From Lactarius indigo (Eukaryota > Basidiomycota > Agaricomycetes > Russulales > Russulaceae), in the NCBI GenBank assembly GCA_025766275.1, contig JAFKAC010000132.1, forward strand, positions 62,001 to 126,000: a DNA stretch of 64,000 nucleotides, given 5' to 3'. The translations under genes and the position numbers were made by a program. Each line of letters opens with the position of its first letter. Positions within the stretch are counted from its first letter, which is position 1. The notes below the pieces were generated by a model. The model saw only the letters and a program-made list of their open reading frames with translations, was not told where the DNA came from and ran no database searches. Positions 1-10,914 of the stretch are shown here, piece after piece.

Positions 1-700
1 ACTAAAAATTGTACATACTCATATCCAATGGTATTTTACATCCTCTGAAGAGTTTTTCATATTTGTTTCCATTTTATTTGAGGGTTCGGAATACATCCGA
101 GTTTGCATGCACATCTGCAACTTTTTGTCACACCTAGTCACACCATCGGCAGCATACGGCAAGCGGGTAAGCAGTCCTTGCCATGTCTGAGCGCCTGAGC
201 ATGAATGGGTCACCGCTCCGGTAATCCTTCCATTCCCGAGAATGCCGACTCGTCTTCAAAAGGAGTTTGAATTTGCATCACGTCTGTGTCACCCTCTGGG
301 ACATTTTTTGTGTCTTTCCCTTCCACAACTTGATCACATCAGCCTGGTGAGTCCAAAATTGTCATGGAAAGTCTTCTTTATATGCCCTAACACCCTAGCT
401 TGGCAGATTTAATTTTTTTCTGGAAGATCGTTGGGATCTGCATGCACAGAAACCTCTCAAAAATGACCTCCCGACTTTTTTGTTTACTTTCCCTTCGCAT
501 TCACCAATTGATTCCCCCCTTTTTTTCTGATCCTGTATCTACACAACCTACTGTATATAGTGTAATTTTTTTGGGCTCAAAGGATGTCGGGAAAGCAGAG
601 ATCTATCCCAATCTCTGAGATTTGCACAAGGTTGTGCATTTGCAATAGCCCGTACGTGATAGTAGTGCGACTGTCATAACTCAGGCACGCCGCGTGGTTA
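1..700. other. No gene recognised
   Basis: Short open frames occur on both strands but none shows a recognisable motif, a plausible spliced continuation or conservation with another part of the window. The DNA is AT-richer than the PP2C-like module that follows. From about 720 the sequence starts to match the 3' flank of the PP2C-like copy near 9250-9390, which marks the left edge of the repeated module. Confidence 0.5.
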
Positions 701-965
701 CGCATCAGACGGTTCAGCACGAAGACAGAGACGGTGTGCACAAGCTGAGATGCTGGTATCCAATCGCTCCACCACTACCAGTGGAAGCGGGTAAATACGT
801 AGACGCACACGGGGACACTGATAGCACTCCCGCGTTCATTGATTAAGTAGTTAGTTTTATGAACCCGCGGACTTTACATCGGCGAATACCACAACCATCA
901 CCGAACCGCCGATTCCTTGGCTATGGCTACGTCAGTATGAAAGAGGAAGGACATTATTTACCGAC

Positions 966-2040
966 TAGTCACCCACCCTTAACTCGAAGTAGAGCAAACA
1001 GACTACCCGGTCAAACGGTCGTTTTTGGCCAGCCGCGCCACTACTCTCCACACGACGCCCGAACTCGAGCTCAGTGTATCGAAGAACACAACCCGCCGGG
1101 TTCCCTCGGAAGTGCAAGAAGGTGGCGTCGATATTCTCCGTCACCACAGGAACCATCGCGATGACCCAGCCCGAGCCAAAGTCGTCCCTTCATATTTCCG
1201 GGGAAAGTCGAAACCGGGAGCAAGGTCTTGGGGCCAATGCCTCCCTTCAGGCGCTAACTCCTCTTGTTCCTTGATCCACGCACTCACAGCCTGCACGCCC
1301 TCCTTACCCTCCATACCCACCCAAGCGTTCTCTGACTTAGCCAAGCACGAGAAAATCCTCGTCGCGCACCTCGATGTTACGCATCTCCACAGAAGAGACA
1401 TCGAGCGGGCCACGCTAGGGGAGAGACGCCCTCGTTGACAAGCTCCTCCACGTCTACCCTGTGGGGCCGCGCGCTCTAGAGCCCGAGGTAGCTGGGGGAG
1501 CTGGGCCCGACGAGTTCCGTGCACTCGTAGGTTGCGTCGCTCGCACAGCAGCCTAGAAACGCATGGCCCGGGGCCGTGTTGGCAACGCGGAGCACGCGCG
1601 ACTCCAAATCGAAAAATGAGAGCAGCGCCGAGGCACGGCCAGCATTCTGCGCCCAGAGCTGCCCTGTTTGCACGTCATCGTCAAGGCGCACGAGCGCGTT
1701 CCGCAGAGCGTCGTCGATGTGTGTGCTAGGGGGCGGGCGGCTTGCGCTGTGTGCGTCGGCGGCGACAGCTTCGACAACTTCTTCGTATCCAAGAGATTGC
1801 GCTGGGGTTTGAAGAGTTGGCATCGTCAGCACTGAGTAAGGTGAAGATCGACCAGCAGCCCGTGGGAACGGGGAGCACGCCAGCCGCGAAGTCCGTCGCG
1901 TGGTCTCTTTGTGGGAAACGTCGCGATCAGCCATTGTCGTCGCAGTGGTCAGAGTGTGAGAGAGACGTACCGTAGTGAATCGCATTTTGCGTCGTGCTAT
2001 CATAGCCTGAGGCTGGTGTGTTCGAGCGCTTGTGACACGA
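966..2040 (-). pseudogene. PP2C-like protein copy 1, frame-disrupted
   Basis: The middle part reads well on the minus strand between about 1800 and 1480 (PPSTHIDDALRNALVRLDD, then RASALLSFFDLESRVLRVAN) and matches the open copy at 9491-10883. Upstream of this, the equivalent of the GCWSIF segment is found only in another frame, and downstream the frame changes again near 1480, where the SENAW segment lies. At least two frame breaks are therefore needed, so this is most likely a pseudogene. Homology to copy 3 continues on its 5' side to about 2040 and then stops; the mitochondrial-type first exon of copy 3 is missing. The PP2C metal-binding motifs are already altered here (NTAPG where GDSR is expected, KSENAW where SDGLW is expected). 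Confidence 0.75.
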
Positions 2041-2129
2041 CGACGTGACAGTACAGCGGGATCCAGATCGATATACCCCTTCAACAAATACACACGATGC
2101 GGACTTAAAAGTTTACTAGCGGGGTTCAT

Positions 2130-3240
2130 AATTAAGTCAGAGGAGAAATGTTTTAAAAATTAGTTATGTCGCAAGAATCGGGTTATCAAATAGTTATCCC
2201 GACATATTGCTTGGCACGTCGAGCACGCACATTCTCTGCTATACAAGTCAAGGCATGTATACAGCATCTCAGTCCCACGTCAAGTCTCTCAGTATGCAGT
2301 TTCTTTGCAACTGTGTGGCACGCTGGCCTGACGCTGCGCTTGTTGAGCTGCAGGCCAAACTTCGTGGAGCATGGGACACTGAGAGTTAGTATATGGCAGG
2401 GGTTTCCGAACCCGCCCGGGTAACGGGTACGGAGTTTGTGACCCTCACGAAGCCCTTACCCAATGTCACGGGTCACGGGTTTCGCTGAGCATGCAGGTCG
2501 CCGGTCCAGATGCTGCTGCAACTTGTCAACAACCGCCACAGCAACATTCACATCCAATGCAGTGCTCGTCAACTGCATTCATTTGGCCCAGGAAACCCTC
2601 AAGAAGCTACTAGGCTGAGTGTTTTTACCTTATGCTAACCACAATATTGTGTTTTATTTTTATTTTTTGTTTTATTTTTTTACTTTCTAGGTTCAAGCAC
2701 GCTCTCTCTGGATGCCACAACATCACGACACCGACATGGCGTCATGACTCGACATCACTGCGACACCGTGACACCAACACGGAACCCTGACACCATGGCA
2801 CCAATGCGGTGCCCTGTCACCACGACACCGCCTCAACCCCACAACACCGCCTCAACCTCACAACACCGTCTCAACCCCATAACACCGCCTCAACCCCACA
2901 ACACCGACGCGGCACTGCAACGCCCCAACACCGACGCGGCTTGCAAGCCCCGCCCACAACGCTACGACCTTTTTGGATTACAATTAGTAGTGTAGTACAG
3001 TAACTAAATATACACCAGTCCCGTCGGACACATGAAAACAGAATTTTCACCATGCGGCCTGAGGTATCATAGTCATGTCATCCCCAAGCACGACTTGGCA
3101 TTGAAAGCGATAAGTATAATTTCATTCATTTATTTGTATTTATAAATTCATTTTCTGTGGGAAAAAAAAACGGCATGGGTCGTTCAAATCCCGGTACCAC
3201 TGTACTCGAAATGGAAGGGGCCTATTGATCTGGATCCCGT
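2130..3240. other. Insert specific to unit 1, no gene
   Basis: This block separates the 5' end of PP2C copy 1 from the shared spacer and has no counterpart in unit 2, where the same interval is under 100 bp. It contains a GC-rich stretch with repeated GGGTA and ACCCG words at about 2398-2482, a T-rich stretch near 2650-2690 and a minisatellite at 2828-2903. It looks like a non-coding mobile or satellite-like insertion, but I see no convincing terminal repeats. Open frames here are by-products of the repeat. Confidence 0.5.
2828..2903. repeat. Minisatellite, four copies of a 19-bp unit
   Basis: Four head-to-tail copies of CCGCCTCAACCCCACAACA, with one to three substitutions in the second and third copies. 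The flanks (2740-2827 and 2904-2945) are full of related ACACC and CGACGCGG words, so the array is the regular core of a wider degenerate tract. Confidence 0.9.
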
Positions 3241-3244
3241 TGTA

Positions 3245-3820
3245 ACAGCGGCGGGAAGGCGGAGTCGGAGCAGAGCGTGGGGCCATGTAGACGAGTGCTT
3301 GGGGGCATGAGCCGGACACAGAATAAACAGCGCCCATGTTCTTTTCTCGTCGCACGGCACCCCACTCGATCCTACTTTTATCTAGCTAGACAGCCCAAGA
3401 AGCCTCCACGTCTCAGGTTCAAAAGTGCGGGCACCACTGGTACAAGTAATTTTGGACGCCCCTCACGAGTGGCGGTGAACCTTCGCACAGTCCAACTGAT
3501 ATTCGTGAGTAATGTCCGTTCTCGTCAGGATGCTTCCATCCCTAAGCCCGCTAACAAAGACTAGATTCTTCCACTCCGGCTGATTATCATGCAGAGTTCC
3601 CCGGACATATCCATGATCACCAGCGTTCCACCGGCCCATCCACCGGCATCATGCGACCCGTCATGTAGTATCCGCAAGACCGATGCATATACCTCATTTG
3701 GGAATAGAACTGGTGAGAAATTTCAACATCATTCACCTCACGCCCTTCAATTGATCCCACTCACAGAATGCTATTGGTTTAGCTATCTAGAATGTGCCAT
3801 CTGCGCAGTTTGGCTCTAGT
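3245..3820. other. Spacer conserved with 7135-7700
   Basis: About 570 bp that aligns with the spacer of unit 2, starting at a shared GGCGGGAAGGCGGAGTC and running to a shared CGCAGTTTG just before the zinc-finger gene. Open frames exist (for example 3277-3564) but they are not preserved in the other copy, so I do not call a gene. It probably holds the divergent control region of the PP2C-like and zinc-finger genes. Confidence 0.5.
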
Positions 3821-4033
3821 TCAGGAAGAGGGCACTACACAACAACGTGATAGTGCCATTAGACCACAACCCGTAAAATGAGAATTGGTGGACGATCAGA
3901 TAGACCATGAAAACGTATGTCCCCGACTGGTACGGCCCAACCGATCGTGCCCTTGCTAATGGGTGCCGTCGTACTTCGAGCAGGCTATATTTTGAAGCCA
4001 GCACATACCTGTCCCCCCCAACCGACCTTTGAG

Positions 4034-4774
4034 ATGTCGTTTTACTCCCCACTGGGAGACCAAAATCTTCTCCTCACGGAATCAGATTCGACGTTCGACT
4101 TACCTCAAGGAGCCTTCGGAGTAAATCCCCAGGTAACAGTACACATGGCGTCTTAGCGTTCAGATTATTGACATATACGTATATAGGATGCTAGTTCCGT
4201 CCCCTACCCCAATCCCCTGTGGCCTTTTCAGCATACGCTGCAGCAGGGACTTGGTACATTACACGACGGACAGGGCGCTGCCCAGCCTCTGGAGTCCCTA
4301 GTACCTTTCGACAGTGTGTCTCAACCCCCGCCTCCAGAGGCCGTGCAATCTGCAGACTTTGTGGCAGACGTTCAAGCAGTCGAGGCTCTCGGGGGTGGTA
4401 ACGGCGGAGCGTTACTCCTCCCACACTGCGAACCTTGTAACCTAATATTCGGAAGGCCCCAAGAGTTCAAACGGCACATGGATCAGGTACACCAGCCACA
4501 GCGGAAGTGCCCGTTCAATCCGTGCGCTTACAAGTGGAAACGTCCTGACAAAATCAAGACCCATATCATCGACAAGCACCGCAGCAAATTCTGCGCAGTG
4601 GTCTTTAAAGAAGTAAGCTCCTTGCGTGGGAAGCGTATAGTGGAGTTCGTGGATACTTGCGAATTCGGGTACAACTTCAAGACAACAGCAGAGCCATACG
4701 TATTACTTTCTCTTCCTCCGCAGGCACCGTCTGAACGATTCATGCTAAGGTGGGTGTTCCTGAGAACAAAATGA
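4034..4774 (+). CDS. Two-finger C2H2 zinc-finger protein, copy A
   Basis: Two exons, 4034-4132 and 4187-4774, joined by a 54-bp intron with GT/AG ends, give 228 residues. The N-terminal 110 residues are Gln/Pro/acidic rich with no known domain. Two zinc fingers follow: CEPC with HMDQVH (C-x2-C-x12-H-x4-H), then a C-x4-C-x12-H-x4-H finger with CPFNPC and HIIDKH. Paired fingers of this kind usually bind DNA in the nucleus; the target is unknown. The C-terminal 70 residues are shared with copy B. The start was chosen because the exon 1 ATG splices in phase into the long second exon. The paralogue at 7757-8335 keeps all eight zinc ligands, which argues that the finger region has been under selection. 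Function is otherwise unknown. Confidence 0.7.
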
Positions 4775-6170
4775 ATAAATGGCTGATATCGAGAAGCGAG
4801 TACTGTGGGTGTTGCTTCGAAGGTGTAGACGGTCGAGGAGGCATCGGTATTACGAAAAGGAATGTGATGTCCAATCACGAATGGAGGGTGTAATAGGGTG
4901 CCCAAGCCGCGCGTGAACGTGTGAACGGCCATGACCAAGTGCCCTTGATACCTTTACCCCATTTCCATATCTGGCGCTCCTCAACGTGATCGATGATCGG
5001 CCGTCCCAGCTCACAGCGATTTTCGACTAGTCTTTGTACTCGAAGTCCGAACTCTTTTGCCGTATAACTTCACCTCTTACTTGCTCAACACTAACGTTTT
5101 CCCTCAAGGAGAATTCTCTGACAAGGGTTTTTTTTTTGGAACCAGCGCGGGTCCTGAGCCGGAAGCTCCGGAAGACGCATGACCCCGCTAATTAATTATA
5201 GGGCGGGTCGATCCATGAATACGGAAGATAAGGTAATGTGATGACCAAAAAATAAAGTATTCAATGGTGCGAGAGAAATAGAAGTAAGAGAGAGCGGGTG
5301 ATGCAGTATGATTGCAGCTGGTGGGAGGTTTTCACTCATGAGAATAATCAAAGCGGAAAAGTGTAGTTGAAAGCTTGTACACATTCGCACCTGCCTATAG
5401 GGGAGCCTAAAGGAAATAGGGCATGGGGGGTGTATAACTGTGGCGGTCTTAGAGGGGCTCGGTTGCGAGATGAAGTCAAAGGAGAGCCTGCGGTTAAAAG
5501 TTCATAGGCGTCGGCACTTGCAAACTCGAGAGTATAGCATCAGGAAGATCGAGGGAAAATGGGGAGCGTGAGACCGTCTGAGGTGGTCGAGTGGGGTGGT
5601 CGAGAGGGGCTAATGACAACTGGAGGAGGGGGCCAGAGAAGGGAACCGTCGACGATCGGATTGGTGATGTCGCGGGGTGGCCGTGCCGACAAATTACCAA
5701 TTATGACCCAGTTAAGAAATTGCCTCCGTAGATCCGGGCCGATCCAAAGGCGATGAAGGGGGCCGTTGAGCGGGCCTATGGGCTTGACCAATGGATGACA
5801 TTGCATCCCAACAAACCGGCACGTGGGGTGCGGTGGTAGTGTGTTGATTGTGCAGTTATAATAGGCGCACCACGTGTGGGATTGTGCTCTACACGTCGGA
5901 TGCAGCATACATGAAATAAACAAAATATACCACGAGACGGCGTGCGCACTAACATAAGATACTGATATCCCAATTCTCTCGTTCTGCCGGAGAGCGAGAA
6001 ATTACGTGACTGCACTGAGACACTGATGACGCCTACGACTTCATTGGTGAAGTTGTTATTACTTGTATGAACCCATTGACTTCGCATCAGCGAATACTAC
6101 GACCACCACCTCGCCACCATTTCCTTGGCTATGGCAACATCAGCGAGATGGGGGGAGGATGTCACTTACC
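4775..6170. other. Intergenic: shared tail, unit-specific insert, PP2C 3' flank
   Basis: Positions 5020-5130 match 8750-8850 of unit 2, including a short frame reading FVLEVRTLLPY here and FVLEVQTFLPY there. This may be a relic of an exon but is too short to assign. About 5208-5704 has no match in unit 2 and is probably an insertion of roughly 500 bp; it is purine-rich on the plus strand. From 5700 the sequence matches the 3' flank of PP2C copy 3 (9000-9390). No intact gene is seen. Confidence 0.5.
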
Positions 6171-6172
6171 GA

Positions 6173-7055
6173 CTAGCTACCCACCCTGAACGCAAAGCAG
6201 GGTGAACAGGATGCCCGGTCATACACTGGCAAGTCGTCTTGGTCAGGCGCGCTACCACTTTCCGCATGATGCCCGAACTCAATGCGTTGTAGAGCTCGTG
6301 GGTTCCCTCTGTAGCGCGAGAACATGGTGTCAAAATTCTTCATCATCGCAGAAACCATTGCGCCGACACAGCCCAACCCAAAGTCGTCCTCTTCATATTT
6401 CCAAGGAAAATCGTGGCCAAGAGCAGGGTCTTGGCGCCTCCCCTCAGGTGCTGGCACGTCTTATTCCTTGATCCACACGCTCACAGCCTGCGTGGCCTCC
6501 GTTACCTCCATACCAACCCAGGCGCTCTCTGACCCAAGCACGAGAAAATCACCGTCGCACACCTCGACGCTACACAGCTCCACAGAAGATGCATCGAGCG
6601 GGCCACGCGAGGGAAAGACTCCCTCGTTGACGAACTCCTCCACGTCTACCCTGGAAACGCGGGGGGAGCCTGGCCCGACGATCTCCGTACGCTCAGAGGT
6701 GGTGTCGCTCACACGATTCCCTAGAAGCGCACAACCTGCACCAGTGTTGGCGATGCGGAGCACCCACGACTCCGAGTCGAAAAACGCGTGCAGCGCAGAG
6801 GCGCGACCGGCACTCTGCGCCCAGGGCTTCCCCGTTCACGCGTCGTCGTCAAGGTTCACGAGGGGGTTCCGTAGACCGTCTTCGATGAGTGTCCTGAGCG
6901 GCGGATGGATTGTGTTGTTGAAAGAGTTGGCATCGTCCGCGCTGAGTGAGGCGAGAATTGACCAGCACGTGGCCGCGAGCAGCCGCGGAGTGGGCAACGT
7001 CGCGGTCAGCCATTGTCTTCGCGGTGGTCAGAGTGTAAGAGAGACGCATCTTGGT
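6173..7055 (-). pseudogene. PP2C-like protein copy 2, truncated and frameshifted
   Basis: Two minus-strand frames, 6763-6461 and 6457-6173, carry the second half of the PP2C-like protein but meet in different frames near 6458, so a frameshift separates them. The first contains ANTGAGCALLG and VLGSESAWVG, corresponding to the GDSRA and SDGLW motifs of active PP2C enzymes and changed in the same way as in copy 3. The N-terminal half is shortened (about 6850-7049) and the first exon with its targeting peptide is absent. This copy is a decayed paralogue with no sign of a complete product. Confidence 0.75.
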
Positions 7056-7756
7056 GTATTCTGCGGTAACACATCGTGCTAAGTCATGCCAACGTGATCC
7101 GAGTACCTATGACGCGGCGGCGCGACAGGAACGAGAGCGGCGGGAAGGCGGAGTCGAAGCGAAGTGTAGGGTCACGGTATGAGCCCAACAGGGAATAGTA
7201 AACAGCGCCCATGTTCGTTTCTTAACGCAATTGCGTCCCATTCGATCCTACTTCTATCTAGCTGGACAACCCTCTGATTTCTCAAGAAACCTCCGAATTT
7301 CAGGTTCAAGAGTGTGGGAACGGCGAGCACTACAAATAATTGTATTCCCCTTCACGCAGTACCTTCGAAGTTCGCACAGCCACCAACCGATTTTCGTGTT
7401 GCGCGATGTCCATTCTCCTCGGGATTATTCCCACCTCAAGCCAGTTAACAACGACCAGATTCTCCCACTCCGGCTGATCGTCGATTCCTCATTCAGCGTT
7501 CCCAGGACTGATTCATCATGCGGTGCGCCATGCGGTATCTTCAAGACGTTGCAATACACAGGTCTTAAAAGAGCCGGTGACCGTGACAAATCCTAACACC
7601 GCTCGTCCTTGTATTCACCTCTTACCCTTGCATTCGCCACCCGCCCGATCCCCCTCACAGAATATTTGGCAATCTGAAAAGTTCCATCTGCGCAGTTTGT
7701 AACCGAGTTCTAGCACCAGGAACCGCAACGACCAGGTGGTATCATCAGACTACAAC

Positions 7757-8335
7757 ATGCGCCAAATGAGCGTTAGCGGATACCAGCTACTATATACATC
7801 GCTGCAAGAGCTTGGTCAATTACACGATGGAGCGAACGCTGTCAAGCTTCTGGAGCCTCTAATACATCTCGGTGATGCGTCACAATTCCCGCCTCCAGAG
7901 GCTGCGCAATCTGCAGACCTTGCAACAGACGTTCAAGCAGTCGGGGCTCTCGGGGGTGGTAACAGCGGAGCGTTACTCCTCCCACACTGCGAACCTTGTA
8001 ACCTGATATTCGGGAGGCCCCAAGAATTCAAACGGCACATGGATCAGGTACACCAGCCGCAGCGAAAGTGCCCGTTCAATTCGTGCGCTTACAAGTGGAA
8101 ACGCCTTGACAAAATCAAGGTTCACATTACCAACGAGCACCGCAACGAATTCTGTCCAGAGGTCTTTCAAATTTTCAGAACCCTGCGCGGGAAGGCTATA
8201 GTCGAGTCCGTGGATGCTTGCGAATTCGGGTGCAGTTTCAAGACACTGGCGGAGCCATACGATTCGCTTTCTATTCCTCCACTGGCTCCATTTGAACGAC
8301 TTATGCTAAGGTGTGTATTCCTGAGAACAAAATGA
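7757..8335 (+). CDS. Two-finger C2H2 zinc-finger protein, copy B
   Basis: A single open exon of 192 residues from ATG 7757. It matches copy A from the LGTLHDG/LGQLHDG segment onward. Both fingers are complete: CEPC with HMDQVH, and CPFNSC with HITNEH. The region between and after the fingers differs from copy A at many residues but stays open, and both end in FLRTK. The first exon of copy A has no clear counterpart here. The stretch before the ATG resembles an intron end (ATCATCAG), so either an upstream exon is missed or this copy begins at the internal ATG. Probably nuclear and DNA-binding; no known target. Confidence 0.6.
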   Translation: MRQMSVSGYQLLYTSLQELGQLHDGANAVKLLEPLIHLGDASQFPPPEAAQSADLATDVQAVGALGGGNSGALLLPHCEPCNLIFGRPQEFKRHMDQVHQPQRKCPFNSCAYKWKRLDKIKVHITNEHRNEFCPEVFQIFRTLRGKAIVESVDACEFGCSFKTLAEPYDSLSIPPLAPFERLMLRCVFLRTK

Positions 8336-9490
8336 ATAAATGACTGATATAAGCGAGTATTGTGGCTGTTGTCTCGAGAGTGTAGACGTTGTCCCGAGTA
8401 AGGGTGTAGCTGAACAGGCGGTAGAGGAGGAAACGGTGTTACTAGAAGGAATATAATGGCCGATCACGAATGGAGGATGTGCTGGGGTGACAGAGCCGTG
8501 TGGCGGCCATACAGTACCAAATGTCGTTGACACACGATCGGCCATCTCCGCATGCTGCAGCCATACACTTTGTCCAGATTCTCACACCCACTCTCCGAGT
8601 CGCTAAGAATATCTATACTCGCATTGTTCTGCCTCCTGTATGGCTCCCCATCTTGTGGTTTTTTAATATAACTCCGGCCTGTAATCTGTATCGCATTTAA
8701 CTTGGAAACCCCCCTGCGTGAGGCCTATGAGCCCACAGCACCCAAGAAGTTTTTTGTACTCGAAGTCCAAACTTTTTTGCCATACAGTTTCACCTCTCAC
8801 CCGCTCAACGCCGCCGCCTTCCTTCAAGGCGAGTTCTCTGATCTTGCAACCCTACAGGCGGGCATCAGGATGTTAAATTGCTACTAGTGGAATTCAAAAC
8901 TCACGTTGTGAGTTTTTCTTTGAAACTGACGACGTGGGTTCAGACCCGGAAGAGTCTGAAGACTCACGAACCCGCTTATACACAGGCGGGTCAATATTAC
9001 CTAGTTAAGAAATTGCCTCCGTAAATGCCGGCCGATGCGGAAGTGCAGTGGGTGGCCGGGTGCATCCAGAGGCGATGAAGGGGGGCGTTGAGCGGGCCTA
9101 TGGGCTCAACCAATGGACGTTGCGTCTCAACAAACCGGCACAACAAACCGGCACGTGGGGTGAGGTGGTAGAGTGATTGTGCAGTTGTAATAGGCGCGCT
9201 ACGTGTGAGAATGTGCTCTACATGTCGGGTGCAGCATACAAGGAATAAGCGAAATATGCTCCGAGACGGTGTGCGCGTGCTAAGATCCCGATATCCCAAT
9301 CTCCTCGCTCCACTGGAAAGTGAGTGAGTATGTGACTGCACACCGAGACACACGTGGCGCCTATGTGTTCATTGATGAAATAGTTACTTGTATGAACTCG
9401 CGGACTTTGCATCAGCGAATACCACAACCATCACTGAGCCGCCATTTCCTCGGCTATGGCCATGTCAGTAAGACGGGGAAAGGACGTTAT
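8336..9490. other. Intergenic: module tail and PP2C 3' flank
   Basis: Contains the unit 2 tail matching 5000-5200 and the 3' flank of PP2C copy 3. The 61-residue frame at 8702-8887 includes the FVLEVQTFLPYSFTSH segment that is partly conserved in unit 1; coding status is undecided. Minus-strand frames at 8997-9353 are not preserved between units and are taken as chance. Confidence 0.45.
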
Positions 9491-10883
9491 TTACCGATCG
9501 GTCACCCACCTTGAACTCGAAGTAGGGTGAACTGGATGCCCGGTCAGACGGTCATCTTGGTCAGGCGCGCTGCCATTTTCCGCACGACGTTCGGGCTGGG
9601 TACGTCGCAGAACATAACTCGCAGGATTCCCTTGGGAACGCGAGAACACGGCGTCGAAATTCCTCATCATCGCAGGAACCATTGCGCCGACCCAGCCCAA
9701 GCCAAAATCGTCCTCTTCATTTTCCCAAGGAAAGCCATGACCAAAAGCAGGGCCCTGACGTCTCCCCCCTGGCGCTGGCTCCTCCTGTTCCCAGATCCAC
9801 GTGCTTACAGCCTGAACAGCCTCCGTACCCTCCATACCCGCCCAAGCGCTCTCTGACCCAAGCACGAGAAAATCCCCGTCGCGCACCTCGATGCTACGCG
9901 TTTCCACAGAAGAGGCATCAAGCGGGCCACGCGAGGGGAAGACGCCTTCGTTGACGAGCTCCTCCACGTCCACCCTATGGGCGCGTGCGGGCTCAAGCTC
10001 GAGGTATCGGGGGGAGCCTGGCCTGACGAGTTCCGTGCACTCGTAGGTGGTGCCGCCCGCACGGCGGCCTAGAAACGCACGGCCCGGGCCCGTGTTGGCA
10101 ATGCGGAGCACGCGCGACTCGGAATCGAAAAATGCGAGCAGCGCCGAGGCACGGCCAGCATTCTGCGCCCATGGCTGCCCCGTTCGCGCATCGTCGTCAA
10201 GGCGCACGAGCGCGTTCCGCAGAGCGTCGTTGAGGTGTGTGCTGGGCGGCGGGTGGCTTGCGTTGTGTGCGTCGGCGAGCGCGCCGGCGACGGCTGCGAC
10301 GATGTTCCTTCGTATCCAAGAGATGGCGCCGGGGTTGGAAGAGTTGTCATCGTCTGCGCTGAGTAAGGCGAAGATCGACCAGCAGCCCGTGGGTACGGGG
10401 AGCACACCAGCCACAAAGTCCGTCGTCGCAAGGTCTCTTTGTGAGCAACGTCGCAATCAACCACTTTTGTAGTCGTGGCAAGAGGGTGAGAGAAACGCAC
10501 CCTAACGAATCAAATTTTGCGGTGTCGTATCGCGCCACGCCGGTGTGATTCCCTGGAAAGACCGTTTGCTCAAAAGTCTGGGTGTGCGCGTGCGGATGGC
10601 GCACGTATACGCTGAAGTCGTCATCCCTCGTGTACGACTCGTTGTAATAGGCGCGACCTTTTTGATGTTCTCGAGAGCTTTCCCGAGTTGAACTAGAATC
10701 TTGGGTGGCGGAATCGAGGTTCAACCGAGACCACGAGCATCCCACAAAAGCGGTGAGACCAAGAAAGGAGACCAGTGACAGTCCCAATTTTGCCCTTGTA
10801 TAAGGGTGGAGTTGGGACCGTCCGCAGGGCCCAGCTGAGTAAAGCCTTCGGGATAACAGCAGGTGGGAGCGCCCTATCATCAT
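9491..10883 (-). CDS. PP2C-like protein copy 3, probable mitochondrial pseudophosphatase
   Basis: Two exons, 10883-10501 and 10436-9491, joined in phase across a 64-bp intron, give 442 residues. Residues 1-45 look like a mitochondrial presequence followed by one hydrophobic segment (SRRLYSAG, then LGLSLVSFLGLTAFVG). The remainder aligns by eye with fungal PP2C / pyruvate-dehydrogenase-phosphatase-like proteins: GVARYDTA near residue 115, WSIFALL near 147, ANTGPGRAFLG near 241 and GDFLVLGSESAW near 315-326. Active PP2C enzymes need Asp in FDGH, GDSR and SDGLW; here these read LSADD, GPGR and SESAW, so catalysis is unlikely. The C-terminus also lacks the usual RDD motif. The left end of the 10.4-kb transposon lies 10 bp upstream of the ATG, so the native promoter is displaced. 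It may be a scaffold-type protein or an early pseudogene. Confidence 0.65.
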
Positions 10884-10892
10884 TTCTGCCGT

Positions 10893-10914
10893 GGGTGACC
10901 CTCAGTAAAAAAGG
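10893..10914. repeat. Left end of CACTA-like element 1: flanking 9-bp repeat plus terminal inverted repeat
   Basis: GGGTGACCC (10893-10901) is followed by TCAGTAAAAAAGG. The right end at 21316-21337 has the reverse complement of TCAGTAAAAAAGG and then GGGTGACCC again. The 9-bp word is a perfect direct repeat. Because it is nearly palindromic it could also be read as part of the inverted repeat, but then with a central mismatch. I favour a 9-bp target duplication. Confidence 0.75.

Larger units (their letters stand above)
720..10500. repeat. Tandem module: PP2C-like gene (minus) plus C2H2 gene (plus), three partial units
   Basis: Three units can be aligned by eye. Unit 1 runs about 720-5200, unit 2 about 5700-8990 and unit 3 about 9000-10500. 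Each begins with the 3' end of a PP2C-like gene on the minus strand. Units 1 and 2 continue into a shared spacer (3245-3820 and 7135-7700) and a zinc-finger gene on the plus strand. After the zinc-finger genes, a shared tail (5000-5200 and 8740-8990) is followed by the next PP2C 3' flank (5700-6090 and 9000-9390). Unit 1 carries two extra blocks absent from unit 2, about 2130-3240 and about 5208-5704. Unit 3 ends inside the PP2C gene because a transposon lies next to its start codon. The order shows serial tandem duplication followed by independent decay. Confidence 0.8.

Noticed and set aside
1532..1975. Plus-strand open frames over PP2C copy 1
   Set aside because: They are antisense shadows of GC-rich codons of the PP2C-like sequence and recur at the equivalent place in copy 3.
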